From a virus: a stretch of 22,720 nt of DNA. Numbering within the stretch: the first letter of the stretch is position 1; each line of letters starts with the position of its first letter. The translations under genes and the position numbers were made by a program. The stretch spans positions 1 through 22,720 of IMG/VR virus record IMGVR_UViG_3300013010_000076. One strand, 5' to 3'. Positions 22,475 to 22,720 of this stretch are shown in pieces. The notes under the pieces are model-generated. The model saw nothing but the letters and a program-made list of their open reading frames with translations, made no database searches and was not told where the DNA came from.

Positions 22475-22720
22475 ATGGCACTTATAAAATTAAACAATCA
22501 GTCTCTTTCCGCAGTCACATCTGCTGGTTTGCCAACTGGTAGTGTTCTGGATTTTAAACAAGCAAATGCACAAAGCGGTCAAGCTACTATTGGTATCACT
22601 GGCACAGCGGCAACAGGCGCAAGCGTTTTATATGGGGCAACTCTTGCTGGGCGTACATACGTTGAAGCACAAAGCGTTACAATCACACCTAAGTCTACTA
22701 GCAGCATTTTGTATTGTTAT
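22475..22720 (+). CDS. Fibre-like protein, N-terminal part (runs off the window)
   Basis: ATG 22475 follows AGGAG (22464-22468) and opens a frame that stays open to the window end (82 residues seen). The N-terminus MALIKLNNQSLSAVTSAG resembles the MALSKIQAES-type adapter two genes upstream. From LPTGSVLDFKQA (19-30) it turns into the tip domain seen at MPTGSILQVKSA in the preceding gene, and VTITPKSTSSILYCY (68-82) matches ITPTSASSDILVRCDI there. It is therefore a paralogue made of one neighbour's head type and another's tip. Confidence 0.8.
   Translation, partial: MALIKLNNQSLSAVTSAGLPTGSVLDFKQANAQSGQATIGITGTAATGASVLYGATLAGRTYVEAQSVTITPKSTSSILYCY

Noticed and set aside
1-22720. Phage RNA-polymerase promoter series, tRNA genes, CRISPR, integrase or insertion sequences
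   Set aside because: I looked through the gene gaps for a repeated promoter-like string and for cloverleaf or repeat-spacer patterns and found none; most gaps are too short to hold them. No integrase or transposase-like protein is encoded.

Overview
The window is the late, virion-building half of a T7-like podophage. From the RNR onward every gene I accept is on the + strand, and they are tightly packed with short gaps or 1-8 base overlaps. The order follows the T7 late genes: 7.3-like, portal (8), scaffold (9), capsid (10), tail tube A (11), tail tube B (12), internal proteins 13-like, 14, 15 and 16, then fibre (17). A monomeric adenosylcobalamin-dependent (class II) ribonucleotide reductase sits directly upstream of the structural block. 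That combination is known from marine Roseobacter podophages of the SIO1/cobavirus kind. A marine alphaproteobacterial host is therefore my best inference; it is not proven by the sequence.

Layout: 1-65 is the tail end of an unidentified upstream gene. 62-1960 is the class II RNR, with both substrate-site cysteines, the radical cysteine and the C-terminal shuttle cysteines visible. 1989-2711 holds three small genes, the last two sharing a 7.3-like basic/glycine C-terminus. 2743-5064 is portal plus scaffold. 5065-5336 is the only long non-coding gap; it holds a run of hairpins and a possible 14-codon leader ORF that overlaps the capsid ribosome binding site. 5337-6458 is the major capsid protein, followed by a clear intrinsic terminator at 6466-6495 in the place of T7 T-phi. 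6510-6886 holds two very small basic proteins, and 6896-9819 the two tail-tube proteins.

9819-17804 encodes the internal (ejection) proteins. Here the cell-wall-degrading activity has moved: the 15-like protein carries a C-terminal GH24 lysozyme-like domain plus a Cys/His NlpC/P60-like domain, and the 16-like protein lacks the N-terminal transglycosylase domain that T7 gp16 has.

17816-22720 is a cassette of at least seven fibre and receptor-interaction genes: a short gp17-like anchor fibre with a seven-fold SAK-type repeat; an adapter-like protein with an inserted plastocyanin-like (cupredoxin) domain; a C1q-tipped fibre protein; three more fibre-like proteins sharing interchangeable N- and C-terminal modules; and a tail-assembly-chaperone-like gene. 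The last gene runs off the window.

The strongest unusual points are the cupredoxin inserted in a virion fibre/adapter protein, the relocation of the muralytic domains from gp16 to gp15, and the modular fibre array. I see no integrase, CRISPR, tRNA, insertion sequence or recognisable phage-RNA-polymerase promoter series.
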